Source: Bacillus sp. ZZV12-4809
GTDB taxonomy: Bacteria; Bacillota; Bacilli; Bacillales; Cytobacillaceae
Direction: 5' to 3'
NCBI RefSeq assembly: GCF_009849585.1
Contig: NZ_VCRN01000017.1
Coordinates: 35,668 to 99,667 of the forward strand
Length of the DNA stretch: 64,000 nt
The notes under the pieces are model-generated. The model saw nothing but the letters and a program-made list of their open reading frames with translations, did no database searches and was not told the origin of the DNA. Shown in pieces: positions 24,947-32,562 of this stretch. The position numbers and the translations under genes were made by a program. Position 1 is the first letter of the stretch. Every line of letters begins with the position of its first letter.

Positions 24947-26083
24947 TTATGGCTTTAGGATAACTTTTATGCAGTCCTCTGTTTTTGTATCAAATGCTTC
25001 ATAGCCATGTTTGGCATCATCCAGCGGCAAGACATGGGTGACGATATCGCTTGGATCGAATTTTCCTTCAGCGATCATTTTATACAAATATGGCATATAA
25101 GGAATGACCGGAGCCTGGCCCGAGCGTATATTGACATTTCGCTCAAAAATGTCGCCTAATGGGAACGCATTGTATCTCATTCCATAAACACCCGTTATTT
25201 GTATCGTCCCGCCTTTTCGGACTGCCTGAGTCGCCATAACGACAGCCCCCATTGATCCGCCTTGCAGCTTTAATCCGGTTGCCAGGAATTCCATCGGAGT
25301 CATTTTCCCATCCATTCCGACACAATCGATTACAACATCGGCGCCGCCTTTGGTGATTTCCTTAATATATTCCCCGGCATTTTTGGTCTGCTCAAAATTG
25401 ATGATTTCTACTTTATTGGTTCGTTTTGCATGCTGAAGCCGGTAATCAATATAGTCAACAGCAATGACTCGTTTAGCACCCTTCATCCAGGCAAACTTTT
25501 GCACCATAAGTCCAACCGGACCGCAGCCAAGAACCACGACAGTGTCGCCATCCTTAACCCCTGCATTGTCTACAGACCAATAGGCTGTAGGAACAACGTC
25601 CGCAATCAGCACTAATTTTTCATCTTCCACTTCCGAGTTTTCAGGGATTTTAAAAGGAGTGAAGTTGCCATAAGGCACACGCATATATTCCGCCTGACCG
25701 CCAGGATATCCGCCTGTCGTTTCTGAATAACCAAAGAAGCCGCCCATTTCTCCATGCGGATTAGAGTTATCACACTGGCTTGTTAAGTCTGTTTTACAAT
25801 AAATGCATTCTCCGCAGCTCACATTAAAAGGGATGATGACACGGTCGCCTTTTTTCAGATTTTTCACTTCCGGTCCTGCTTCTTCGACGATTCCCATTGG
25901 TTCATGGCCGATAATATAGTTTTCATACGTGTTCGGTATCATGCCGTGGATTAAATGCAGATCAGATCCGCAAATCGCCGTAGTCGTAACCTTGATGATG
26001 ATATCATCAGCTTTTTCAAACTTAGGGGCCTCAACTTCTTTAACAGCCACATCTTTAATGCCCTGATATGTAACAGCCTTCAT
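24947..26083 (-). CDS. adhB: Zinc-dependent alcohol/formaldehyde dehydrogenase (AdhB-like)
   Basis: A 378-residue medium-chain dehydrogenase. Zinc-binding motifs are CGSDLHLIHG and GHEPMGIVEEAG, the structural-zinc loop is CGECIYCKTDLTSQCD, and the NAD(P)-binding motif is VVVLGCGPVGLMVQ. The length and the flanking coat-protein genes match B. subtilis adhB (378 residues), which lies among yraD-yraG. Enzymes of this branch act on formaldehyde or other short aldehydes and alcohols. The start at 26083 has AGGAGGAAA upstream; a longer frame to 26176 runs into the yraF gene and is rejected. The yraG-yraF-adhB order on the minus strand suggests an operon, possibly forespore-expressed. Confidence 0.88.
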   Translation of the reverse strand: MKAVTYQGIKDVAVKEVEAPKFEKADDIIIKVTTTAICGSDLHLIHGMIPNTYENYIIGHEPMGIVEEAGPEVKNLKKGDRVIIPFNVSCGECIYCKTDLTSQCDNSNPHGEMGGFFGYSETTGGYPGGQAEYMRVPYGNFTPFKIPENSEVEDEKLVLIADVVPTAYWSVDNAGVKDGDTVVVLGCGPVGLMVQKFAWMKGAKRVIAVDYIDYRLQHAKRTNKVEIINFEQTKNAGEYIKEITKGGADVVIDCVGMDGKMTPMEFLATGLKLQGGSMGAVVMATQAVRKGGTIQITGVYGMRYNAFPLGDIFERNVNIRSGQAPVIPYMPYLYKMIAEGKFDPSDIVTHVLPLDDAKHGYEAFDTKTEDCIKVILKP

Positions 26084-26102
26084 GCCGGATTTCCTCCTAT
26101 CA

Positions 26103-26465
26103 TTATTTTTCAGGTGTGGCAAAGGTGCCGAGCCGGTCTGTATCCGCAGGGAAAAGCTCCATATTTCCAATGGCAATGGCCATATCGGCGGATTTTATAT
26201 CTAGCTCTATTTGTTTACCGATATCTCGCGGATAGATCCAGCCTTTTTTTAACATCAGTTCCGTAACTTCGCCATGCAAATCAATGGCTTGTTCCATTTG
26301 TCTGTAAAAAGCCTGCCGTAACTCTGGGCTTGCTGTTTCAGTCAATGAAATGGCATAATAGCGAATTCCTGTTTTTATTCGCAGAAGGAATTCCAATGCA
26401 AAGGTGTTATCAGCCATTTTGGGCATTCCTTCAGCATATTTTGGGTCGAGATAATCCTGATTCAT
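26103..26465 (-). CDS. yraF: CotF-like spore coat protein (YraF-like)
   Basis: A 120-residue protein with a CotF-type ferritin-like helical domain: FALEFLLRIKTGIRYYAISLTETASPELRQAFYRQMEQAIDLHGEVTELMLKKGW followed by YPRDIGKQIELDI (key residues only; the domain spans residues 23-90). It sits between a small coat-like gene and adhB on the same strand. CotF-like proteins are spore coat components. A homologous protein is encoded on the opposite strand at 27037-27339. Confidence 0.82.
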   Translation of the reverse strand: MNQDYLDPKYAEGMPKMADNTFALEFLLRIKTGIRYYAISLTETASPELRQAFYRQMEQAIDLHGEVTELMLKKGWIYPRDIGKQIELDIKSADMAIAIGNMELFPADTDRLGTFATPEK

Positions 26466-26479
26466 CTATTTTCACCGCC

Positions 26480-26689
26480 TTATGAGAGAGTTTTTGCATT
26501 CTTGTATAATTCCTTTAATTCCTGGATCGCCTGAATTGACTGTTCCACATCTTTTTCAAGCAATTTCTTTAAATCGTTATCAAAGCAGATGCCCATTACC
26601 ATTTTGGATTTCAACAGGCAGTCTGTTTTAAAGTTGAGCATTTCATGTGTTTCCATTGTTTCATGATAGCCAAGACCTAAATCGTCCAT
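26480..26689 (-). CDS. yraG: Small coat-associated protein (YraG-like)
   Basis: A 69-residue protein, LGYHETMETHEMLNFKTDC at the N-terminus and a helical remainder. It corresponds to the N-terminal half of CotF proteins. The H-E-x-x-E-x-H-E-M/L pattern is shared with the divergent gene at 26835-27044. It begins the minus-strand yraG-yraF-adhB cluster, with GGAGGACG before the ATG. A structural role in the spore coat is inferred from family and context. Confidence 0.75.
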   Translation of the reverse strand: MDDLGLGYHETMETHEMLNFKTDCLLKSKMVMGICFDNDLKKLLEKDVEQSIQAIQELKELYKNAKTLS

Positions 26690-26834
26690 TTTTTCGTCCT
26701 CCTTTTGATGTTAATGTTTCTTGTTTTACCGGCTTTATGCGGAATTTGCTATGACCGGCAATTGAAATAAATACCATAGGTTACGGAAGAGGGAAATGCG
26801 CAAAATGAGAGTATAACTGAATGGGGGGATTTTT

Positions 26835-27044
26835 ATGATGAATGAAATGGGACTCCACGAGACATTGGAGCTTCATGAGCTTCTCGTGTTTAAAAACCTG
26901 TGTCTCACTAAATCGGTGGCCATGGGCGGGCTTGTCCAGGATCCAACTTTAAAAACCATATTGCAGGACAGTGAGGCAGGGGATGTGAAATTCATACAGG
27001 AGATTCAAAGCATTTTGAAGAGGAGGCACGGAATAGATGAATAG
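26835..27044 (+). CDS. yraE: Small coat-associated protein (YraE-like)
   Basis: A 69-residue helical protein with GLHETLELHELLVFKNLC, the same pattern as the divergently transcribed 26480-26689 gene. GGGGGG lies upstream of adjacent ATG codons. Its stop overlaps the start of the next CotF-like gene by eight bases. The pair is divergent from the yraG-yraF-adhB cluster, whereas in B. subtilis I recall all five genes on one strand. Confidence 0.75.
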   Translation: MMNEMGLHETLELHELLVFKNLCLTKSVAMGGLVQDPTLKTILQDSEAGDVKFIQEIQSILKRRHGIDE

Positions 27045-27339
27045 TTTCCTGAAAAATTTAATGGGAATGGGCGGAATGTCAGATCAGGTCATTGCAACGG
27101 ATTTTTTAATTTCTGCTAAAGCGGGTGTCCGGAATATTGCATTTGCCCTTACGGAGAGCGGTTCTCCGGAAGTCAGAGAAATGTTAAGGGAACAGTTAAG
27201 AATTGCGGTGGAAACTCACGAGAAGATAACGAATTATATGATCAGCAGGGGAACCTACTATCCGCATAATTTACAAAAGCAGCTGGAAACGGATATGAAA
27301 ATTACAGATACAGCCTTGAAGCTTAGTGAAAAGAGTTAA
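27037..27339 (+). CDS. yraD: CotF-like spore coat protein (YraD-like)
   Basis: A 100-residue CotF-type protein: VIATDFLISAKAGVRNIAFA, LTESGSPEVREMLREQL, and ISRGTYYPHNLQKQLETDM. It is clearly a paralogue of the 26103-26465 protein. AAGAGGAGG precedes the ATG, which lies within the end of yraE, so the two are translationally coupled. Expected location is the spore coat. Confidence 0.8.
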   Translation: MNSFLKNLMGMGGMSDQVIATDFLISAKAGVRNIAFALTESGSPEVREMLREQLRIAVETHEKITNYMISRGTYYPHNLQKQLETDMKITDTALKLSEKS

Positions 27340-27399
27340 TCAGGAAATCATTTCTATTGAAACACGTAGTAAATTATATTATTATAATAAAACAAGCTG

Positions 27400-27633
27400 C
27401 ATTGTACGTAATCATACTAAAGTTTTAACCTTTAAGCTGAAATAGGGAGTTTAACATCGGAACAGGAATGACAGGCCTCCGTCTATACGACAAGGAGGAC
27501 AGGCAGGAATGTTTCTGCGAACACCCACTTTGAGGAGTGGTGGTTTAAAACTTTCTTATAACCGTTACGGCAAAAGCGGCTACATACTAATGTTATCAAA
27601 CCAGTTTCCAATCGGGGGCTGGTTTTTTTACAT
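27400..27633 (+). ncRNA. Structured non-coding RNA, possibly 6S-like, with terminator
   Basis: No ORF fits here, but the region folds as a long rod. The outer stem AAAGTTTTAACC (27419-27430) pairs with GGTTTAAAACTTT (27542-27554). An inner arm closes with GGAACA/TGTTTC and ends in the hairpin CCTCCGTC...GACAAGGAGG (27477-27496). A small hairpin CCACT/AGTGG sits on the 3' side of the central bubble. This is the general plan of 6S RNA. The terminator AACCAG (27599-27604) / CTGGTT with seven T closes it at about 27633. An A/T-rich -10 TATAAT lies near 27383. The 6S identity is a guess from shape, not from recognised sequence. Confidence 0.45.
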
Positions 27634-27677
27634 ATATACATTATAATTATCACGTAACTTTAGCTTCAGGAGGCACT

Positions 27678-28379
27678 ATGAAAAAAATTATTTTATGCAT
27701 CATTTTACTGGTTGGAATAGCCTTTCTGCTTTTTGAAGTATCCAAGTCCAGGGACTTTCAGTTCTTCGGCGGTATTATTAATCAAGCAGAAACGGATAAA
27801 AAAATCGTCGCACTAACATTTGATGATGGGCCAAGCGTCAATACAGACGAAATCTTATCGATTTTACGGGAAGAGGATATTAAAGCCACTTTCTATTTAA
27901 CCGGTAAAGAGATGGAAGAGAATATGGAAGATGCGAAAAAAATTGCGGATGAAGGGCATGAAATTGGCAATCATACCTATTCCCATACACGGATGGTATT
28001 AAAGTCTCCTTCATTCATCAAAGAGGAAATTGAGAAAACAGATGAATTAATCAGGCAAGCGGGTTTTGAGGGAGACATTCATTTTCGTCCACCATACGGG
28101 AAAAAATTATTGTTCCTGCCTTACTATTTATCCAAACATGATCGGAAGACTATTTTATGGAATATCGAGCCTGAAACTTTTCCGGAAATAGATGGAAATG
28201 CAGATAAAATCACGGAGCATGTGGTGGAGAATATAGAACCGGGCTCCATCATCCTTCTTCATGTCATGTATGAGAGCCGGGAAGAGTCTCTAAAATCCGT
28301 TAAAAAAATTATTTCTTCTTTAAAAGAGCAAGGATACCAAATGACCACTGTTTCGGATTTGCTGAAACATGAGAAATAG
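27678..28379 (+). CDS. Polysaccharide deacetylase family protein
   Basis: A 233-residue carbohydrate esterase family 4 enzyme with an N-terminal membrane anchor (residues 1-20). NodB motifs are complete: TFDDGP with the catalytic Asp pair, HTYSHTRM with metal-binding His residues, RPPYG, and ILLH near the C-terminus. Such enzymes remove N-acetyl groups from peptidoglycan or related polymers outside the cell. AGGAGG precedes the ATG. It stands alone. The substrate cannot be told from the sequence, although the size and anchor resemble sporulation-associated PdaB-type deacetylases. Confidence 0.88.
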   Translation: MKKIILCIILLVGIAFLLFEVSKSRDFQFFGGIINQAETDKKIVALTFDDGPSVNTDEILSILREEDIKATFYLTGKEMEENMEDAKKIADEGHEIGNHTYSHTRMVLKSPSFIKEEIEKTDELIRQAGFEGDIHFRPPYGKKLLFLPYYLSKHDRKTILWNIEPETFPEIDGNADKITEHVVENIEPGSIILLHVMYESREESLKSVKKIISSLKEQGYQMTTVSDLLKHEK

Positions 28380-28395
28380 AGCTGTCTATACAGCT

Positions 28396-28671
28396 CTATT
28401 TTCCTTTTATTCCATAAATAATGCAGCCGACACCGCACAAAACCCACAAGAGCTTACTCAGTGATACCTTATCAGACATACCAGTCAATCCAATGACTGT
28501 CGTCAAAAGAAGCACAGGGGGGCCAACCAGGGCAAGTGAACTATTCATAATCAGCGCTTTTTCAATATCATTCATTCTTAAGATTAAGAGTGCAACGAAA
28601 ATTTCAATGCTACCCGAAATAATCCGTAAAATCGCCATACCGAGAATCGCTTTATCCAGAAAAAGAAACAT
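28396..28671 (-). CDS. yqhV: YqhV-like DUF2619 membrane protein
   Basis: A ~91-residue protein with three hydrophobic helices. The segments MAILRIISGSIEIFVALLIL, NDIEKALIMNSSLALVGPP and GLTGMSDKVSLSKLL follow the pattern of B. subtilis YqhV (93 residues), a sporulation-region protein of unknown function. I took the ATG at 28671 because TAGGAGGT lies six bases before it; the frame extends to 28731 without such a signal. In B. subtilis yqhV lies next to spoIIIA; here it is isolated, so it may be a paralogue. Confidence 0.75.
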   Translation of the reverse strand: MFLFLDKAILGMAILRIISGSIEIFVALLILRMNDIEKALIMNSSLALVGPPVLLLTTVIGLTGMSDKVSLSKLLWVLCGVGCIIYGIKGK

Positions 28672-29017
28672 CACGTACCTCCTAAACCTTCTTGTCGTCA
28701 TTATATGAGAGCTGACCGTAATCAAGGACAAGTTTTCAAAAGTAAATGTTACATAGGTAAGACAAATATTACAGGATACAGTGATAGGGTCTTTTCCCTA
28801 AAGTCCATAGGAAGCGCAGGCAAGTGTTCTTCTATTGGTAAACATATAAGTATTTCTAAGTCTATCAAACTTTAAATTACCCCCTTACAGGATTTTTGTA
28901 TGGAAGAATTATGCAGAATTAACGGCACGCCTATGTTAAAATTATCTATTTTTTAATGCAGCTGTAATCCTTTCCCATAAGGTGTTAAGTAAAATATAAG
29001 AAAGGGGGAGAATTGCG
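28672..29017. other. Intergenic region without recognised features
   Basis: A/T-rich, 346 bases, divergent promoter space for the YqhV-like gene and the methyltransferase. Apart from the ribosome binding site AAAGGGGGAGA at 29001-29012 I saw no convincing promoter, repeat or ORF. Confidence 0.5.
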
Positions 29018-29716
29018 ATGGAGAAAGCTATTTTACATTACCATGACTTATTGGAAATGCTGGATGGATTGTTAAGAGACCCAAAATTATTCTGGGAAAA
29101 TTTTTATGAAGATCGAGAAAAAGAGATTCCATTTTTCAAAGCGAAAGGACCGGATGAAAACCTGGCTGAGTATATTCAAAATGGACTGCAGCCGGGGAAG
29201 GTACTGGAAGTTGGATGCGGCCCAGGGAGGAATTCCATTTTTCTGGAGAAGAATGGGGCGCAAGTGGATGCCATTGATATTTCCGAAAAGGCGATCAACT
29301 GGGCTGCAGAAAGAGCAAATGAAGAACAGGCAACTATTCATTTTGAATGCGTATCTCTATTTGACTTTCATTTTAAACCTCACAGCTATGATTTTATCTA
29401 TGACAGCGGCATGTTTCACCATCTTCCTCCTCACAGAAGGCTGACATACCTGGAAATAATCAAAGCTGCACTCAAGCCTGGAGGAAAGTTTGGATTGGTA
29501 TGCTTTAATCCGGATGGCGCGCTGCCAACGCCCGACTGGGAGGTATATCGCATCGGCAGCTTAAAGGGTGGCATCGGGTATACAGAAGGTAGATTGAAAG
29601 CAATCTTTCAAGATGACTTTCATTTATTGGAGTTTAGAAAGATGAAAAAAATACAGCAGCCCAGTAATCTATTTGGAGAAGACTTTTTATGGGCATGTTT
29701 GATGAGCTTAAAATAA
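29018..29716 (+). CDS. Class I SAM-dependent methyltransferase
   Basis: A 232-residue protein with motif I VLEVGCGPGRNSIFLEKNG, the acidic ribose-binding end of strand 2 (VDAIDIS), and motif IV-like DFIYDSGMFHHLPPH. It belongs to the small-molecule methyltransferase group; the substrate is not evident. AAAGGGGGAGA precedes the ATG. The downstream GrpB gene begins 15 bases after the stop, so the two may be co-transcribed. Confidence 0.85.
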   Translation: MEKAILHYHDLLEMLDGLLRDPKLFWENFYEDREKEIPFFKAKGPDENLAEYIQNGLQPGKVLEVGCGPGRNSIFLEKNGAQVDAIDISEKAINWAAERANEEQATIHFECVSLFDFHFKPHSYDFIYDSGMFHHLPPHRRLTYLEIIKAALKPGGKFGLVCFNPDGALPTPDWEVYRIGSLKGGIGYTEGRLKAIFQDDFHLLEFRKMKKIQQPSNLFGEDFLWACLMSLK

Positions 29717-29731
29717 ATTCAGGAGGAAAAT

Positions 29732-30268
29732 ATGACAAGAAAAGTGGCTGTTACCGCCTATAATCCTGAATGGCCATCCAGGTTTCAAAGGGAGGCAGAA
29801 CTCATCAGGGCCATCTTTAATGATGAGATTGTGGAGATTCACCATATAGGGAGCACCTCGATTCCAGGTATGGCAGCAAAGCCAGTCATTGATATAATGC
29901 CTATCGTTAGAGATATTGAGATGGTTGATCACTTTAATACGGATATGATTTCACTGGGGTATGAGCCCCGTAGGGAAAATGGCTTGCCCGGCAGGAGATA
30001 TTTTCAAAAAGGGGGCAATCAGCGGACACATCATGTCCATATCTATGAAAAAGGGAGTGTGGAAATCACGCGCCACCTGGCTTTTCGTGATTACCTTAGG
30101 ATATATGTGGAGGATGCTATAAAGTATGGAGCCTTAAAAACTAAGCTGGCAGAACAGTTTCCCTTTGATATTGATTCTTATATTAAAGGAAAGGAAGCGC
30201 TGGTGAAGGAAATTGAAATGAAGGCAATGGAGTGGTACAGTAAGAGGCATTCATTCTTGGCAGATTAG
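29732..30268 (+). CDS. GrpB family protein (nucleotidyltransferase fold)
   Basis: A 178-residue GrpB/UPF0157 protein: YNPEWPSRFQREAELIRAIF, the signature HHIGSTSIPGMAAKPVIDI (a minimal nucleotidyltransferase GS motif with following acidic residue), and THHVHIYEKGS. Members are sometimes fused to dephospho-CoA kinases, but the activity of the stand-alone form is unknown. AGGAGG precedes the ATG. It is followed about 40 bases later by the long tandem repeat array. Confidence 0.9.
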   Translation: MTRKVAVTAYNPEWPSRFQREAELIRAIFNDEIVEIHHIGSTSIPGMAAKPVIDIMPIVRDIEMVDHFNTDMISLGYEPRRENGLPGRRYFQKGGNQRTHHVHIYEKGSVEITRHLAFRDYLRIYVEDAIKYGALKTKLAEQFPFDIDSYIKGKEALVKEIEMKAMEWYSKRHSFLAD

Positions 30269-30304
30269 TTGCTTTGGATTGAAGTGGCTTTAATAGAGTG
30301 CGGC

Positions 30305-31195
30305 CACGGGCTGCTTCAGACACAGAAAAGAGAAATCACCATCGTAGTGTCAGAACCCGGGCTAACTTCTGACACAAAAAAAGGGAAATCACCCCGCAGA
30401 GTCAGAACCCGGGCCAACTTCTGACACAAAATAGGGGAATCGGTCCCGTAGAGTCCGAACCCGGGTCATCTTCTGACACAAAAAAGGGAAATCACCCCCG
30501 CAGAGTCGGAACCCGGTCCAATTTCTGACACAAAAAAGGGGAAACTCCCCGCAGAGTCGGAAGCCAGGCCAACTTTAGACACAGAAAGGGGAAATCACCC
30601 CGTAGAGTCCGAACCCGGTCCAACTTCTGACACAAAACAGGGGAAACTGGCCCCGCAGAGTCGGAACCCAGGCCACCTTCTGACACAAAAAAGGGAAATC
30701 ACCCCGCAGAGTCAGAACCCGGTCCAACTTTTGACACAAAAAAGGGGAATCGGTCCCGTAGAGTCCGAACCTGGGTCATCTTCTGACACAAAAACGAGAA
30801 ATCTGCCCCGTAGAGTCAGAACCCGGGCCAACTTCTGACACAAAAAAGGGAAACTGGCCCCGCAGAGTCGGAACCCAGGCCACCTTCTGACACAAAAAAG
30901 GGAAATCACCCCCGCAGAGTCAGAACCCGGTCCAACTTCTGACACAAAAAGGGGAAAACGGCCCCGTAGAGTCAGAACCCGGTCCAACTTTAGACACAGA
31001 AAGGGGAAATCACCCCGTAGAGTCAGAACCCGGTCCAACTTCTGACACAAAATAAGGGAAATCACCCCGCAGAGTCAGAACCCGGCCCAACTTCTGACAC
31101 AAAAAAGGGGAATCGGTCCCGTAGAGTCAGAACCCGGTCCAACTTCTGACACAAAAAGGGGAAATCACCCCCGCAGAGTCAGAACCCGGACCAAC
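30305..31195. repeat. Seventeen-copy ~52-bp tandem array with two dyads per unit
   Basis: Seventeen units of 51-53 bp, marked by TTCTGACACAAAAAAGGG. Each unit contains GTCAGAA and TTCTGAC, 11 bases apart and perfectly complementary, and a second dyad GGGG with CCCC around A(A)ATCA or similar. Substitutions in the first dyad are mostly G.T-tolerated (GTCGGAA). Two-unit blocks recur in register four units apart, for example GGAATCGGTCCCGTAGAGTC appearing several times, which points to segmental duplication. The unit length is not a codon multiple in many copies. Function unknown. Confidence 0.92.
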
Positions 31196-31239
31196 TCCAC
31201 CAACTTACCCCAATCTCAACTGCTGCCATTCCCAATCCC

Positions 31240-31971
31240 TTACTCATAATTCCGCTCAATAATAAAATGAGCATAATCCCCGCGGAACATCGTTCGGGAA
31301 TGCTCGATTAAACTGCCATCTTCAATATGGGCATAGGTCTCAAGTGAGAAACACGGTGTTTCAGGTTTGATTTTCAGCAGATCACTGATTTCTTCCTCGG
31401 GGAGCCTGATTTCTAAATGCTCCACGGTCTTTTTGATTTTTAAATCGTAATCTGTCTGCAGCAAATGGTATAAGGAATCTTCACAGGCCTGCCGGTTTAA
31501 GCTGGGGGTCTTTTTCCATGGCAGGAAGGATTTTTCGTATTGTAGAGGCTCGTTATCCGCATATCTGATTCGTTCGAGAACATTCACAGGGTCGCCTTCT
31601 GACAAGTCAAAGATATTTGCCAGGAAGGAATCGGCAGGGATGACTTCGAGGTTTATCACTTTTGTCAGCGGTTTTTTTCCCTGCATTACCATCTGCTTTG
31701 AAAAGTTTTCGACTGTAGAAGTAAGCCGCTGCTTCACTTTATGGCTTGATACAAATGTGCCTCTGCCTTGCTGGCGGTAGATATGGCCTTCTGTGCTCAG
31801 CTGCTGGAGTGCTGTTCGAATAGTGGTCCGGCTGACTCCATATTTTTCACAAAACTCCGCTTCTGTCGGCAATTTGGTATCCGGTTTGTATTCTCCGTTT
31901 CTGATCAGTTCCAGAATGCTTTCTTTAACCTTCAAGTGCAGGGCACTTTCATCGGCAATACCGTCTTTCAT
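31240..31971 (-). CDS. GntR/HutC family transcriptional regulator of the chb operon
   Basis: A 243-residue regulator. The winged helix is residues 8-75 (KLPTEAEFCEKYGVSRTTIR, QQGRGTFV) and the C-terminal UTRA effector domain covers about 95-240 (YEKSFLPWKKTPSL, EIRLPEEE, IEHSRTMFRGDYAHFIIER). It is divergent from a PTS/glycosidase operon, and three TTTGT-ACAAA type palindromes lie between them, so it most likely represses that operon until a phosphorylated disaccharide binds. The operators differ from the nag-type sites at 37811-37901, which argues for a dedicated regulator. GGAGGAACGG precedes the ATG. Confidence 0.9.
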   Translation of the reverse strand: MKDGIADESALHLKVKESILELIRNGEYKPDTKLPTEAEFCEKYGVSRTTIRTALQQLSTEGHIYRQQGRGTFVSSHKVKQRLTSTVENFSKQMVMQGKKPLTKVINLEVIPADSFLANIFDLSEGDPVNVLERIRYADNEPLQYEKSFLPWKKTPSLNRQACEDSLYHLLQTDYDLKIKKTVEHLEIRLPEEEISDLLKIKPETPCFSLETYAHIEDGSLIEHSRTMFRGDYAHFIIERNYE

Positions 31972-32018
31972 AACCGTTCCTCCTACTCTGTTCTTCTATC
32001 TATTATTCCATAGATTAT

Positions 32019-32236
32019 ATTGTCATATCAAATAATAAATAATTTGTAATAACAAATTTAAAAAATGTATTGAAAAATATAATATTTGTCATTACAATTA
32101 TTTTCAAGCATAAGGTATTGAAAGGGGGTGATCACTTCAAAAAGGGATTAAGTTTGCTTAAAATTGACTGAATTATCTGTTTTCATCATGGTACTATTAG
32201 GATTAGCAATTATTTTATTTTTTGAAATCGCTTACA
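32019..32236 (+). promoter_or_regulatory. Promoter, GntR operators and cre site of the chitobiose operon
   Basis: The promoter is TTGAAA (32070-32075) and TACAAT (32093-32098), 17 bases apart. Candidate operators are AATTTGTAATAACAAATT (32041-32058, perfect 7-bp arms), ATTTGTCATTACAATT (32084-32099, over the -10) and ATTGTCATATCAAAT (32019-32033). TTGAAATCGCTTACA at 32222-32236 fits the catabolite response element consensus WTGNAANCGNWNNCW at every position; lying downstream of the promoter it would act as a CcpA roadblock. Confidence 0.75.
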
Positions 32237-32254
32237 GAAAAAAGGGGGTTAACC

Positions 32255-32560
32255 ATGAATATTTTGTTGTGCTGTTCAGCTGGAATGTCCACAAGTCTCC
32301 TGGTGACAAAAATGAAGGCAAGCGCTGAAAGCCAGGGGATTGACTGTAAAATCTGGGCTGTTGGCAACGGAGAGGTTCGAGACCATATTGATTCGGCCGA
32401 TGTGCTGCTGCTGGGACCGCAGATCCGGTTTATGACCGAGCAATTAAAGAAGGAAGCAGGAGGCAGGATTCCTGTAGCACCCATAAACCCGATGCATTAT
32501 GGATTATGCAATGGCGAGGAAGTATTAAAGCAAGCTATTTCATTAATAAAGGGTGAATAG
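32255..32560 (+). CDS. chbB: PTS lactose/cellobiose-type EIIB subunit
   Basis: A 101-residue EIIB. The phosphorylated cysteine lies in the N-terminal loop of [18 protein letters not shown], typical of the lactose/N,N'-diacetylchitobiose family. A GPQIRFM segment and the C-terminal INPMHYGL follow. The ATG at 32255 has AAAAAGGGGG upstream. It transfers phosphate from EIIA to the incoming disaccharide. First gene of the operon; its stop overlaps or abuts the EIIC start. Confidence 0.9.
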   Translation: MNILLCCSAGMSTSLLVTKMKASAESQGIDCKIWAVGNGEVRDHIDSADVLLLGPQIRFMTEQLKKEAGGRIPVAPINPMHYGLCNGEEVLKQAISLIKGE

Positions 32561-32562
32561 TG

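Noticed and set aside
26084..26176. N-terminal extension of adhB
   Set aside because: It overlaps the well-supported yraF gene, while AGGAGGAAA marks the start at 26083 and gives the family length.
30492..31065. Minus-strand ORFs of repeating FLCxKLDRVLTLRG-type peptides in the 52-bp array
   Set aside because: They arise because some units are 51 bp (17 codons). Frame is lost in other units and there is no ribosome binding site.
32188..32322. Short plus-strand frame starting ATGGTACTATTAGG before chbB
   Set aside because: It runs into chbB in another frame, has no ribosome binding site, and the hydrophobic start is common in A/T-rich leaders.
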